The notes beneath the pieces were generated by a model. The model had not been told where the DNA came from. It saw only the letters and a program-made list of their open reading frames with translations, and searched no databases. From Rhizophagus irregularis (lineage: Eukaryota > Glomeromycota > Glomeromycetes > Glomerales > Glomeraceae): a stretch of 64,000 nucleotides of DNA. The stretch spans positions 4,578,501 to 4,642,500 of the forward strand of contig NC_089444.1 of assembly GCF_026210795.1 (NCBI RefSeq). Direction: 5' to 3'. Positions 23,402 to 34,979 of this stretch are shown in pieces; the first letter of the stretch is position 1, and every line of letters starts with the position of its first letter. A program made the position numbers and the translations under genes.

Positions 23402-24623
23402 ATAATATTAAAATGATAGGATAAAAAAAAAATAAATAAATAAAAACAAAAGTAATTATTTAACAATCTGCTATTGATAAAAAGAATTATATTATATATG
23501 AATTTTTAATTTTTAATTTTTTAAATATCACATTTTTAATGAAAAGAATCCGATAGACAATATATACTAGTATATAAATTAAAAACTCTGGCTACGTGTT
23601 ATATGCCATTGCCTCGAATTACTTCGAATTATCTAGCCCATTCTAGAAACCTTTCAAAAGCTGTATCTTCATTTTATATTTTTCTTGTCTTACTTTCCGT
23701 TTCAAAAATTAACATACGCCATAATTTCTTTCTTTACAAATAGCTCGGATTCCTCATCTAAAGTCTGTATATAAATCAAAGGATATAAAAAATCAATAAT
23801 TTGGCTTATTGATGTTAATCTTTGATATTTAGTGCAAATAGTAATCAACATATCATCATCATTCCTTTGGTTAAGTCTTCAGCAAGAGACTAATTCATAT
23901 TCTTGTACGCCGAGATATTCAACAATTATTTTACTTACAAATGGCTGTAACTTTTCGCTAAGAATATTCTGTTGTGAAATTATTTATGTTAACAGTTAAT
24001 AAAAAATTTTTTAAAAAAAAGAAGAAATTATGAACCACATATGAAACTTACCTCATCTAATTCCTCCAAAGTCCTCCTTTATCCGTTGGTATAGTCGCCA
24101 CTAATTCTTTAACTAATTTTCTTTTTCCTTTCTTCGGTTTTGTTTTCATCGTCCTCATTATCACTATATTTCAAAGGAACTAAAATTCGACGTTTACGTT
24201 TTGACTTAATACCTTCTTCATCGTCAAATTCCTCATCTTCAGCTAGGGCCATTAATGCCGCGCGACGTTTTGATTGATGCAAGATTAAGAGTTAGTTTTG
24301 GTTTAACGCTATTATTTTGTGAAGCACCAACTGTGGCAAAGCGTTAAAATTTCTTTTTCATTGTTTAATTCTGCTTCCATAGCTTCTTCACGCTGCTTTC
24401 TTTCTTCCTCAATCGATGTTGCTCAAGCTCAATTTCTTGCTGTTCTCGCAACCTATCTGCCTCATCTATAGTCAATTCACGTGCTCTGAACTGACCACCA
24501 ACGAGATCTACATAAATTATAAAAAAAGTTAAACTTCATAATTTGTCCGTTAAATTGATTACTACAAGATGAATGTGATATATACCTACCTGTCTTTGTA
24601 ATATTCTTCTTGACCGCTATCAG

Positions 24624-27220
24624 CATCAGGAAATTTTTAGGTAGATCGATCCACCCAAATCCACGCAGGTTAGCTCGGAAATACGTGGAATTCTACACAT
24701 CGAATCATGTGGACATGTTTCCACATATATCCACATATATCCACGTATTTTATTCAAGAATTGTGTAGATTTCCGTTTGGTGTAAAATCCCATTGGAAAT
24801 TTGTGGAATTCTTTAGCGAAATATGTGGATTTCATTTACGAAATATGCAGAATTTATCTGTGGAACTCCGAGTTGATTAATTTTAAAGAGAATATGTCAT
24901 TTTTGGAGTTAAAAGCACTACGTATAAAGTGTTTATTCTTTATTTATTTTTTTTAATAAAGTGTTCTACTACTAATTTAATCACTTATTAAAAAAGAAGC
25001 TTAGTACAAACTGAAATAAATGGTTGGAATACTAATATTTTCAGTAAATGATTTTTTGATTTTATATTTTATGATTACTGTAACTGAATCTGTAATAATT
25101 GCTTTTGCAAATAGTTCTATTGTTTTGTATTAACATTTTTTTAAAAAGTTATATTAAAAATTTACGTAACTTTGATAATCATATAATTATATTATTGTTA
25201 ATCACATGTTCATCACGAGTATACTCATATATTATCGTTAAATCATGATTTAAACTTTAGTAAGCTACTTTAATATTCTTTTAACGTTTTAAATTAATTT
25301 CTTTTTTTTTCTAATAACGAACCATACTTTAATATGAAAACTAAAAATAAAGATAATAATATTCAACCAGTACGATATAGTATTAAATAGAGAACAACAA
25401 CTCAAATAAGTAATCAACGATTTATTATCAAAAATATAATGATCTGCAATTTGACCATTTACGTTAAAGCTTAAGCTTTTTTTTTTTAAAGCTTAAGTTC
25501 TTCTCATTTCCCCCTTTTTTCTTTCATTCTTTCATTCTCTCTTTCATTGCCCTTTCCACTACTTTCCTTTCCTTCACCTTTCCTTCTCTTATTTCCTTTA
25601 TTTTATTATAACGAACTGTTGCTAAAGATTCGTTTATTTTTTTTTTAGGCATTTATATTTTGGAGTATGTATCCATGGAAAATTCAGTGGGATTTTCTTT
25701 AAATAAATACGAACATTTTAACATATTTTTTTGTAGATGGCGGTACATACTTAAATATGGACTAAACAATTGAGCCCTTCAAAAAATGGTATGGAAAATA
25801 ACTGGGTCACGATCATTATGGAGTAGAAGATGTCACAGATATGTTGGACTATTTATTTTTTGGATAATACGTCAGAGATTTTATTAGTATAACTTCCAAT
25901 TAATTCTTTTAGTGAAACGTTTTTAACATTTCACTTCTTCCTTTTTTAGATAGTCCAGAGCGTTAAAACTCTTCTTGAATTATTTATTAATTTTGTCCAA
26001 TTACTAATTTTTTTTCTTTTTTTTTAAACGGTTTTGTTCCTTAGCTCTTTGGATGCAAAACCCTGTAAAAACATTCTTTTAATGAAATATTTTAGACTCT
26101 GGGTCTTTGGATGGGTGAAAGCTTTGGTAGGTTTAGGCCTTCTTAGTTTTCTTTTTTTATTTTTTTAACAACCTGTTTCTAACGGTTTGATTTTTTTCAT
26201 ATTGTAGAAAGGCTTGGTTATTCAAGTATGAGTTGAGCGTGAGAAAACTCTTTCTTTCAGTCATTCATATTTTCGAAAATTTTGATTTTGATGGCTCTCT
26301 TGTGGAAATGCAAGTAGATTTAAAATTTTTTAATTATTTATTCTTTTTTTTTCGTCTTTGATTATAATCTCTTTTTTCAGTTTTTTAGATTCCATCTTCA
26401 TATCAGTCTTCGGATACATGTGAAATTAAGAAAGAATAAGTATTTCAATTCGGAAAACTTCAAAAATGGCGAGTTTCATGTTGTAAAACTTAAATTATTT
26501 TATTTTTTATAAGAAATGTTAACATTTCTCTTTTTTTTTTTGTAGGTATAAATGTTTCAATTTGGGACTTCAAAATGAAAGCATACATTTGGTATATGAA
26601 AAATTTTTTTTTTTTCATAAGAAACGTTTTCTTCTTTTGTTCTCTTGTAGGTACCTTTCACGTACTTCTTATATTGGATACTGGTTACACAATAGGTTAA
26701 AGTTTCATTTTGAAACTTTGGTTCTTTTTTTTATTTATTTTTTTTAAAAGAAACATTACTTATTTATTTTTATAACTTCCTTCGATTGGCTTCGATCTTG
26801 GATTAGGAAAACAGGTGGTTTTGAAATTTAACTTAGCAAAACTACTATTTTATTTCTTTTTAGGCCTCTGAAAATTATTATAATGTGTATCAGTGGATTA
26901 TAAAGTTCAATATATATAGGTTTTAATTATTTATTACATCGTATTTTACTGTAAAATTGAAGAAATGCATATTTACGAAATAAATAGTAAATGCCACTAT
27001 AAAATAATACTTGAAACAATGTAGTATTTGGTACAATTTCTTTATGATTTTTCTATGATTTTCCGATGAGAAAAACTAAGTGGAACGATCTTGAACTCTG
27101 TGGATCCACTCCACGTGGTTTGTTACAGGGTATTCGGAAAATATTGGTTCCACTTGGAATTTCCATGATGGTTCCACGTAGAATTCTCAGTAGATCTTAA
27201 CCGGCAAAAACTTCCTGATG
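24624..27220. mobile_element. CATCAGGAA-ended element inserted in RBM25 copy 2, 2.6 kb
   Basis: The left end CATCAGGAAATTTTT matches the inverse of the right end AAAAACTTCCTGATG with one mismatch. Comparison with copy 1 (GAAGCTGATAGAGG) gives the empty site and an AG duplication (24622-24623 and 27221-27222). Both subterminal regions are full of TCCACRTAT/ATGTGGA motifs, as expected of transposase-binding repeats. It carries a GAAACGTT-type array and a pyrimidine tract (25500-25600). No transposase is recognised. Confidence 0.65.
25900..26790 (+). repeat. GAAACGTT/AACGTTTC array (copy 3), inside the CATCAGGAA element
   Basis: Blocks such as AGTGAAACGTTTTTAACATTTC, TAAGAAATGTTAACATTTC and ATAAGAAACGTTTTC each precede a T-run ending in TAG or TGTAGG. 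They alternate with short, less AT-rich segments. A pyrimidine-rich tract lies upstream at 25500-25600, as in copies 1 and 4. Confidence 0.6.
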
Positions 27221-28941
27221 AGCTTCAATGTCATCGCCCCATTCCGCTAACTTCCTCGCCATTATTTCCCGATCTCGAATTTGTTTTTCTCTAGCATCTA
27301 AATCTCGTTCTGCTTCACGTTCACGATTTGTTGCCATTGTTTCTTCCCTATGTTGCCATCTTCTTTCTCTAATATAAGATAATTATTATTAAAATCAGTA
27401 TATATAATCCAAAAACAAATTTAAATAATTTAATATACCCCTTTAAAAGCCATTTCCGTTTCAGTTTTTCTTTTAGCTTGTCTGCGTTGTTCCTATTCTT
27501 TATCGTCTAAAATATAAGATTCGCGTCTTGATTCACTTGCAGGAACAAAATTTACTGGTTGATGATAATGTCCATGATATTGCCTATCTCGATCTTTTCT
27601 CTCTCACGCTCTCTCTCTATTTTCCCTTCCATGTGAACGTTCTCTTTCTTTTTCAGCTTTAGCTTTACGATTTGCTCGTTTTCCATCTTCTCTCTGACGC
27701 TCTCGTTCTCTTGCTGCAGCACGTTCTCGAAAGAATGCTATTTCTCGGTAAATAACGAAGATCCTTTTGATCTAGAGGAAGATCAGCCGGTAAATCTGTG
27801 TCATAATCCTTTTCTCCATGTTCTGTTTTTATTTCTGTAGCTGGTGATGTTCGATGAGCTAGTTTATTTTCATGCTGCAAATTTACAGATCTTTTCTATC
27901 CTGTGGCTTAGTCATGTCTTCAACAACGCATTTTTATCTAACTCTGTATCATGCTGAAAGATAATAATTGATATCAATTATGATAGCTAAAAAAAAAGAA
28001 AAAATTATTTCTATAGTTTAATACAGACCACCGTTCCTGGCCTTGAAGCCTCATATTGAGCAAGATATTTTCTTGTATTTTCATCGGCTTTAACTTATAA
28101 TATATGTGGACAAATGGTGTGTATATATATATAATTTAGATGAAGAATTAGGATCAAAAAGTAATTTATCAAGGAGTGATTGCTTACTATTAACTTTTTT
28201 ATCATCACCCGAACCTTCACCACCAAGTACACGCAAAGCACGCAGTACACTATCAGCATCAGCATATTCCGCAAATTCAAAAGCCTTTAAATTTCCGGAT
28301 TGGTCTTTAACTCGTTTCCAAGATTTTAATGTATCACAAGTCTTTGCAATCGCCAGATAAGCAAATCAAAAAAAAAAACAAAAATAAATTGTCAGCTAAA
28401 GTATTTGATAAAATCACACCTGAAGATGTTCATGCGCCCAATAAGCGCATTAAAGCTTTCAAGACTAAGATAAATTCGAAAACTATCTGGGAAAAAGTTT
28501 TTAGCATCCAAAATAATATGCGTTTAGGTCGTAAGAAAATTATAAAGTTTTTTCTTAATGCACTTTCAATTTGATAATATAGTGTACTACATTAAAATCC
28601 CCATCCCTTCGATTGGAAAATCATCGTCAACTTCGATATATAGCATTCATTTGCCCACCAAAAAATTAAATAATTGATCACTATCTTGAGAATTTTTTCC
28701 AATCATCAGTTATATCCCTCCAATGAAAAGAGTTGTTAATTTTTCTATTTCTGAACCCAGAGCTGCCATTGGTGATATACCACCTACCTAAAGGTATACC
28801 ATAACCTGGTCTAGGAGCCATATAGTAGGCTGTACGTTGTGTGGGAGTACCAGAAGTATAGCCACTCCGCGAGGTTCAGTTTGTCCATAGGTAAGAGGAC
28901 GCCTGGTGGAGTAAAAGGTGGTCGTTCGTATATTGAGGCAT

Positions 28942-29187
28942 GAAATGACAGCAAGTAAATATAAATATAGCTTAAGATACCAGAACGGGAAATGTCCTGG
29001 GCGGTTAAATCTTTATCTGTTATATAAGATTTCTGTTGAGTAACGTAGAGCAAGTTTTAATTAGTCCATATTATTAATAATCACGTGATTAAATGTAACA
29101 CACAAAAGCTCATTTTGGCGGTATTTGTAATAACATCATGAGCACATTTTAAAAATATTGTTATACTTTAACAACGAATCAAAAATT
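28942..29187. promoter_or_regulatory. Bidirectional promoter between RBM25 copy 2 and a divergent gene
   Basis: The palindromic TCACGTGATT at 29081-29090 sits between the leftward RBM25 copy and a rightward gene starting at 29188. The RBM25 side matches the copy 1 promoter (8857-8990), including TTATATAAC/CTATATAAAC. The gene side matches the upstream part of 34361-34640, which also has TCACGTGATT. Confidence 0.5.
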
Positions 29188-29690
29188 ATGGAGGCGATTT
29201 ATAAATCGGCGATGGAAGCAAGAGAAGAATTTGGATGTGGACTTCAATAAAGAGTCAACAAGAATTATTTGGCAACAATGAAAAAAATAAGTTTAAGGGA
29301 CCAACGAAAAAAGTTCGTTTCGAGTCAACAAATACTTCATTTAAACAACAGTCGGACGACTTTCCAGTGGATAAAGAGTTATATTTTGACGCAACGGACC
29401 AATTAGAAACTGAAATAACGTTAACGCCAGCGCCTGCGCCGTCGACTTAACCATCATCACATATCGGAAACTGTAAGAAGGTTGTTGAAGAATTTACAAA
29501 TTTAAAAGAAGATTTCAGTAAAAGACTAGTACTTTAAGGTCATTACTTCCAACAAAACCAAAAGAAGTTAATTTCAGTTAAGTTCGGACGATTCAGACGA
29601 GACAAAAGATAATAACTGAATAGTAAGAAAAAACGTAAAAAGAAGAAAGCGATTACAAGGGTGATATAGCATCGGATTCAGATTAACAAA
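29188..29690 (+). pseudogene. Decayed gene divergent from RBM25, unknown product
   Basis: An ATG opens MEAIYKSAMEAREEFGCGLQ and then meets a stop. The frame continues shifted as KGPTKKVRFESTNTSFKQQ, FPVDKELYFDATDQLE and TPAPAP. Further shifts give VVEEFTNLKEDFSKRL, LLPTKPKEVN and SSDDSDETKD, ending in a lysine-rich KKRKKKKSDYKGDIASDSD. The remnant suggests a small acidic/basic nuclear protein, but I recognise no family. At least three frame changes make it a pseudogene. Its first 160 bp are repeated in reverse at 34361-34516. Confidence 0.55.
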
Positions 29691-31266
29691 ATTTTATACA
29701 TAGAATATTGAAATTATTAGTTGATAGAGTTAATATAAACTGAAATATACACAATATATTAGTAAAATTTTATAAATAGACAAAAACTTTGTTAACTTTT
29801 ACAAACATTAGACTGGTTAGTTATAGAATTATTCAATTTTTATAATTGTTTACCTCTATGTATTTTCAGCCTTTGAGCCATGTTAATTACAATTACTGCT
29901 ACTCACCAATGGACTATCAAATGAGTAGAAAAAAATATAAATAATTATTGATAATGATGAGTTTCAAAATATTTTTTAAAGAAATTTAATTAATTTATTT
30001 TTTAATTCTTAACTATACTAGCACTTAGTTAAGACGAAAAGGTGTTTATCACTAGAGTAGAGAAAAGTGATCACGTGACCAAAATGATCTACCGACATCG
30101 CCAAAAATAAACTAAATTTGTACCATTTAAATACACAATAAATCTTACATCTGTGAGACTGTGACTACGAGTAACACTGTTAAATATTGATATAAAGAGG
30201 AAAGAAAGACCAGTTTGTTGTGCGTCTGGAGATTATAAGAAATTATGGTGTGGGACGGTTGTTTATGAAAGGAAAAGCAAGTTTATTTTGTTTCAGACAA
30301 ATTTATGAACATCGAGATTTATGCAGAAATTTTTTGTACACGTGCTTCAGGGATCTCCCGGATGCTTTGTAGTCGTTGGTATTTCCAACAAGAAAACTAC
30401 CATGCATAATAATCATTTTTCTAAGCTCTGTCTAAAAGAAAATTCATCAGAAGTTTCAGGTGGCCATGAGATAGCCCCGACCCAAATCCTATTAAAATTA
30501 TAAGGATATCACAAAAAATAAGGCGGAGAAACGAATACAAAAAAATTATGGAGAAATGCTAAAATACTCTAAAAATCGTTCTAATCGATATTTTAAAGTC
30601 AATAATTAGACGATATTGTAAGTTAATTATTGAAATAATGGCGAATGTGTATAATATTAAATTTTTTTTAATAAAATCAGCTGATCTTACGCTTTAAAAT
30701 AAATTTCACATGATTTTTTTTATAATTGAACGTTAATGATCAAAAATAAAATCCTCATTTTTTTTGTCCGTATATAACAGATACTAGCGGTGTAATTCCG
30801 CGTAGAGTCAACTATGAACGGGTGTTAATCTGGGCAGGTATTTGTCCCATTATTTAAAATTTACACAAAAACTACATCCCAAATTTGGTATTACTAAATT
30901 TCGAAATGACGAAATCCTTATCCAGCAGTTGCGGAAGACAAAAAATCACTTATTTGTGAATAAAAAATACTTTGTAAAGCACATTTCTATTTGATTCTTT
31001 TAAAAAGAAATTGGTACGAATTTTAAAGAAAACAATATCGAAGTTTTAAACTGAAAAGAATAAAATTGAAATTGAAGGGGAATGAGGTTAATAATTTAGG
31101 ACTTTATGACTAACTATATCAGATATATGTAAAATTTTTTTCTATATAAAATATTCTATAATTTATATCAATTATTGATATCATGCTTTGAAATAATGTT
31201 AAATAAGTGAGAATCAATAATGCTTGATAAAAAGTTTCTAATATACAAAATATGATGATGAATAAA
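29691..31266. other. Intergenic DNA, nothing recognised
   Basis: A 60-codon frame near 30321 is not supported by codon pattern or splice sites. A CACGTG site lies near 30073-30078. No repeat with clear boundaries was found. Confidence 0.45.
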
Positions 31267-31553
31267 CTAGGGGCCGCCCTTTCCACCTTTACTTATGCCG
31301 TCTTCAGGAGATGTAAACATAGCCTTGACTTTGCCGTCTTTTTCTTTCGATGGACTTTTGTCTTTTTGAGAAGTTTTTCTTTAATGATTAAATTAATAAA
31401 TTAATTGATTTCTTTCGTTGATTTTAAAAAGTATTAATATGATTGTATTTGTATTTACCTCTTAATTAATTGATCTAAATTCAAAGGAGAGGCTGTTACG
31501 ATAGTAGCCATAAGTACAATCAAGAGAGCAAAGAAGATTAGACGCAAATTCAT
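31267..31553 (-). CDS. Small secreted protein, two exons, 68 aa
   Basis: Exon 31553-31459 and exon 31378-31267 join across a 80-bp GT-AG intron (GTAAAT...AAAG) to give a complete frame of 69 codons with the stop. The N-terminus MNLRLIFFALLIVLMATIVT is a clear signal peptide, with cleavage likely after TASA-like TAS. The mature part is short, lysine-rich and lacks cysteine. It has a KR dibasic site at the exon junction (LIKRK), of the kind cut by Kex2-type proteases, and a Gly-rich end (SKGGKGGP). A TATATAAA lies about 130 bp upstream on this strand. It may be a secreted peptide or effector precursor; this is inference. No family is recognised. Confidence 0.75.
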
Positions 31554-32780
31554 TTTATAGCGTTTAGATTTTTTTGTGTTTGTGTTTAGATATTTTTAAT
31601 TTCTTATTTAAAAGAATTATTCTTTGAAAAATTTTTATTTGATTTCTGAATTAGTTGAATTGGAACAAGTGGGAAAGCCATTTATATATTGATTTTTTTC
31701 AATATTATTTAATGGGCCACTGTTCCTTTGAATGATCAATTAATTTTTACAAACAATAAATTTTGTATTCTTTGTAGTTTATCTTTAAATAATTAGAAAA
31801 AAACTTTCAAACATTTCTTTCTTTCATCTTTAATATAACGACGTAATTTAACCATTAATTTATTCGAGCTTTGTTCTTTAGAAGAGTGATTGGTTGAAGC
31901 TTGTTTAATGGTATTTTTTATCTTTTAAAAAGGAAAATAAAGAAAATAAAAAATCGAATTTTTTAAACCAAAAAATTTATTTTGTCTTCAGATGTTAATT
32001 GGTTAAACTAAAAAAGGAAAATAAAGGAAAATAAAGAAAATAAAGAAATTTTAGTCCTTGTTAAAGGTTTAATTTTGTGTAACGATAAATAATATTGCAA
32101 TTATGTATTTTAAAGAGATTATCACCTGATTAATTAATACAATTTAATTAGTTTTGTGTTTCAAATATTATGAATTCAAATTGCATCAGATAATTTATTT
32201 CGGAAGATTTGGTCATAATTCAAAGCGCGCGCAAAAAAAAACAAGAATGTAAATATGATGCAAAAAAAAACGCCCAAATCATACAAAAAGGTTTATAAAA
32301 ATGGTTGAAAAATTTTTTCCGTTAGCAAAATTTTATTTTTAAACCTCTTAATAAATGTATATTTCCTTGTTTTTAAAGAAAAAAAGAAAAACTTAACAAT
32401 AACGCAAGAAAAAAATCTTTATGTAATTTCTATAGTACTGTATCATCATCCTTTCTCGGATATTCACAGAAAAAAGGAATTTTATAATATAGCATATCAA
32501 ATATTCAATGTTCTTCCATATTATTGAAACACCAGCGGACATTAAAGAAAAATTGGAATTGGATCATATATAATACTATTCCGTTGTAAATACATAACCT
32601 ACAGAATAATTAATTCATTAATATTATTAACAAAATTCGTCAAAAAAAAAAATTAAGGATTACTTACTCTAATTATAAATTGTGGTACACCTTCAGTAGA
32701 CCATATTTAACTACTGACTATATACAGTAGGTGCGCGATGGGTACGTCAGCTGAATAATTGAATTAAGCAAGATGTTTTA
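31554..32780. other. Intergenic DNA
   Basis: AT-rich DNA with short GGAAAATAAAGAAAATAAA repeats near 31930-32045. No gene or element end was recognised. Confidence 0.45.
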
Positions 32781-33551
32781 ATTCGTGATCCGTCTCCGAA
32801 CCAGTGAAAACTACTAATAAATTTCAGGGAACTGGTTTTACAAATTAATTATAACTTAAATGGCTTTTGAGCTGATTTTCCCAGAATTTTTTTTTTTTAA
32901 GTGTTATATAATAATGTTCTGGGTATATTGAATGATAAATTTGCATCGTCAAATATTAATATCACAAGTTTGATCAACATATACTTGCCATTTAAGGCTA
33001 CGTTGTTATACAAATTGGCGATATTGCCTAAAAAGTAACCAGCCAAATTTGTATTACAACCCGGCTGAAAAATAGTGTAACCAATTACTTAAAACCGAGG
33101 GAATCAGGATCCATCAAAAATTTTTACATTGAACGATTAGTTAAAAAATCTTTTCTTTAGCGACGCTGGATTCCGGCCTTTAAAAATGCCATAATTATTC
33201 AATACAAGAGGTGTGACAATCACAAAATTGATATTTTTTTATTAAAATGTTATTTATTTGCTGGTAAATAATTTATTTAAAGGTTATAAATAAGAAAAAA
33301 CAAAAAAAAGTATTAAAATTATTTATTTCTATTAAACACAGGTCGTACTATATTTTGCTTATATTGAGTGATGTATCTAGTAATTTTGCAGTTCTTCTAA
33401 ACTACTTTTCTCTAATAATTTGTAAGTTCATTTCACATTTCCTGCGTGCTATATCTCTTGCTCTTATCTGAATTTCCCACTAAATTAATTTGCAAAATAA
33501 TTCCCCAAAATGTATTAGTAGATTTCACTGGTTTGGAGACGGATCACGAAT
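32781..33551. mobile_element. TA-flanked MITE with ATTCGTGATCCGTCTCC ends, 771 bp
   Basis: ATTCGTGATCCGTCTCC followed by GAACCAGTGAAAACTACTAA at the left is matched, inverted, by TTAGTAGATTTCACTGG and GGAGACGGATCACGAAT at the right, about 38 bp with two mismatches. TA occurs at both outer edges (32779-32780 and 33552-33553). The structure fits a non-autonomous Tc1/mariner-type element. No coding sequence is present. A fragment of the same end lies at 7334-7348. Confidence 0.68.
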
Positions 33552-33857
33552 TAAGAATAATAATTAAATGAATGAATAAATGTATTCTATATCTTAGAAC
33601 TAAAGGGCAAACGATATTTTAACGTAAAATATCTTGGTATAAAAATGAGAGAACTTGTTGTGCGTAATATATAACGAACGCAATGTCCAAAAAAAATCTA
33701 AATTATTAACGCAAACGAAAATATCAAAATAGGATATTACGAATAATTTCATTACTATTTTTTTTTTAGAATGATCATTATATACTATATTTGAATTCTC
33801 GTGAAATTGTTGATAACATATCTTTACGAAGTTGTAAAATGCTATTAAATAGGTGGT

Positions 33858-34037
33858 AAATAGCCCCTATAAAAACGAAGTGAGTAAAATTTATTTAAAT
33901 ATTTGTGCTCATGTGTAATAAATGTCTAAAAAAGCACCATTTTGTTTAATTTTTGTTTTTTTGTAATAAGACATAAATCGGACAAAATGGTGCTTTTTTG
34001 GCACATGAACACAAATTTAACACATTTCACTTTTATA
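33858..34037. mobile_element. Palindromic MITE with 11-bp flanking duplication
   Basis: AAATAGGTGGT occurs at 33847-33857 and 34038-34048. Between them lie inverted arms: TATAAAA...GTGAG...AAATTT against AAATTT...CACTTTTATA, and further in AAAAAAGCACCATTTTGT against ACAAAATGGTGCTTTTTT. It would fold into a long hairpin. The duplication length suggests a Mutator-like insertion, though 9 bp is usual for that group. Confidence 0.6.
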
Positions 34038-34360
34038 AAATAGGTGGTGACGGAATAGATGGTAATTGTCATCAAATTTAGCCGAAAAAATCAATTCAAG
34101 AAAATTTTTCGATGCATTAAATGATGAATCTCAATTTTAATTTTTTTTTTATTTAATCAATTTAACCTTAATAAAATTAACAAAAAACTAATTACTAATT
34201 ACATAATGGTAAAAATATTATTTTGTAAAGATTAATAAGAAAACTAGTGTGAAAATGTCGGTATTTGATCGTCATATAATAATAGAACTATATCGCATTT
34301 TATTGTATTTTTTATAAGTAAAATCTCATAATAAAACTGAACACTAATATAACTAGTAGA

Positions 34361-34516
34361 ACATGAAGTATTTGTTGATTTGAAACGAACTTTTTTCGTT
34401 GGTCCCTTAAACTTATTTTTTTTCATTTTTGCCAAATAATTCTTGTTGACTCTTTATTGAAGTCCACATCCAAATTCTTCTCTTGCTTCCATCGCCGATT
34501 TATAAATTGCCTCCAT
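34361..34516 (-). pseudogene. 5' fragment of the RBM25-divergent gene, second copy
   Basis: On the minus strand this repeats the start of the 29188 gene: MEAIYKSAMEAREEFG, the same early stop, then KGPTKKVRF in a shifted frame. Homology stops at about 34361. The upstream region to about 34640 also matches the 29188 promoter and includes TCACGTGATT (34615-34624). The frame change shared with 29188 predates the duplication. Confidence 0.55.
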
Positions 34517-34979
34517 CATTTTTGATTCGTTGTTAAAGTATAACAATATTTTTAAGAGTAATACCACATTGCAGAAACTTCATATTTTTAAACAACGTTG
34601 AAACTACGCCAAAATCACGTGATTCATCCGTTGTTTTGTGCGTCATTATTAAACGTCATACGACACGTTGCAAAAGTGAGAAAATGTATCACACTACGCT
34701 ACTTTAATTTACCATAAAATGATTTCACTGTACCTATTTTACTATTGTAAACATATAGTCAAAATGTAGTAATTTATTTTTTACAACGTTGTAAACACAC
34801 TTTATTTGCATATATATTTAATAAAGCAAACAATGTTATATATTACATACTACAATAGCTAAACTATTAATTTATCCATTATTAAGTATTGATTATATAA
34901 TTCTTTATATAAAATGTATAAAAGTATCTAAAAATAAAATTATTTAATACTAAAGGTAATTTTAAAAAGTTCCAAAAAA

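Larger units (their letters stand above)
23700..28941 (-). pseudogene. RBM25-like: RBM25-like splicing factor, decayed copy 2 (more complete)
   Basis: Reading leftward, an N-terminal Pro/Gly region contains APRPGYGIPLG (about 28825-28795). EIEKLTTLFIGGITDDW is at about 28752-28700. The RRM peptides TCDTLKSWKRVKDQSG and EFAEYADADSVLRALRVLGG are at 28340-28220. The Arg/Glu-rich region is at 27750-27240. ADRLREQQEIELEQHR is at 24460-24400. LVKELVATIPTDKGGLW, the start of a PWI domain, is at about 24135-24085. NILSEKLQPFVSKIIVEYLG is at 23975-23915, and TLDEESELFVKK is at 23765-23730. This order matches RBM25. Frameshifts in the N-terminus and PWI, stops, and a 2.6-kb insertion in a coding exon show it is dead. 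It is an inverted duplicate of 9016-16365. Confidence 0.78.

Noticed and set aside
28106-28574. Plus-strand frames over RBM25 copy 2
   Set aside because: The 28106-28360 frame is antisense to coding remnants. The 28329-28574 frame is intronic and is reported only as a finding.
30321-30503. 60-codon plus-strand frame
   Set aside because: No motif, no splice support and no homologous copy within the window.
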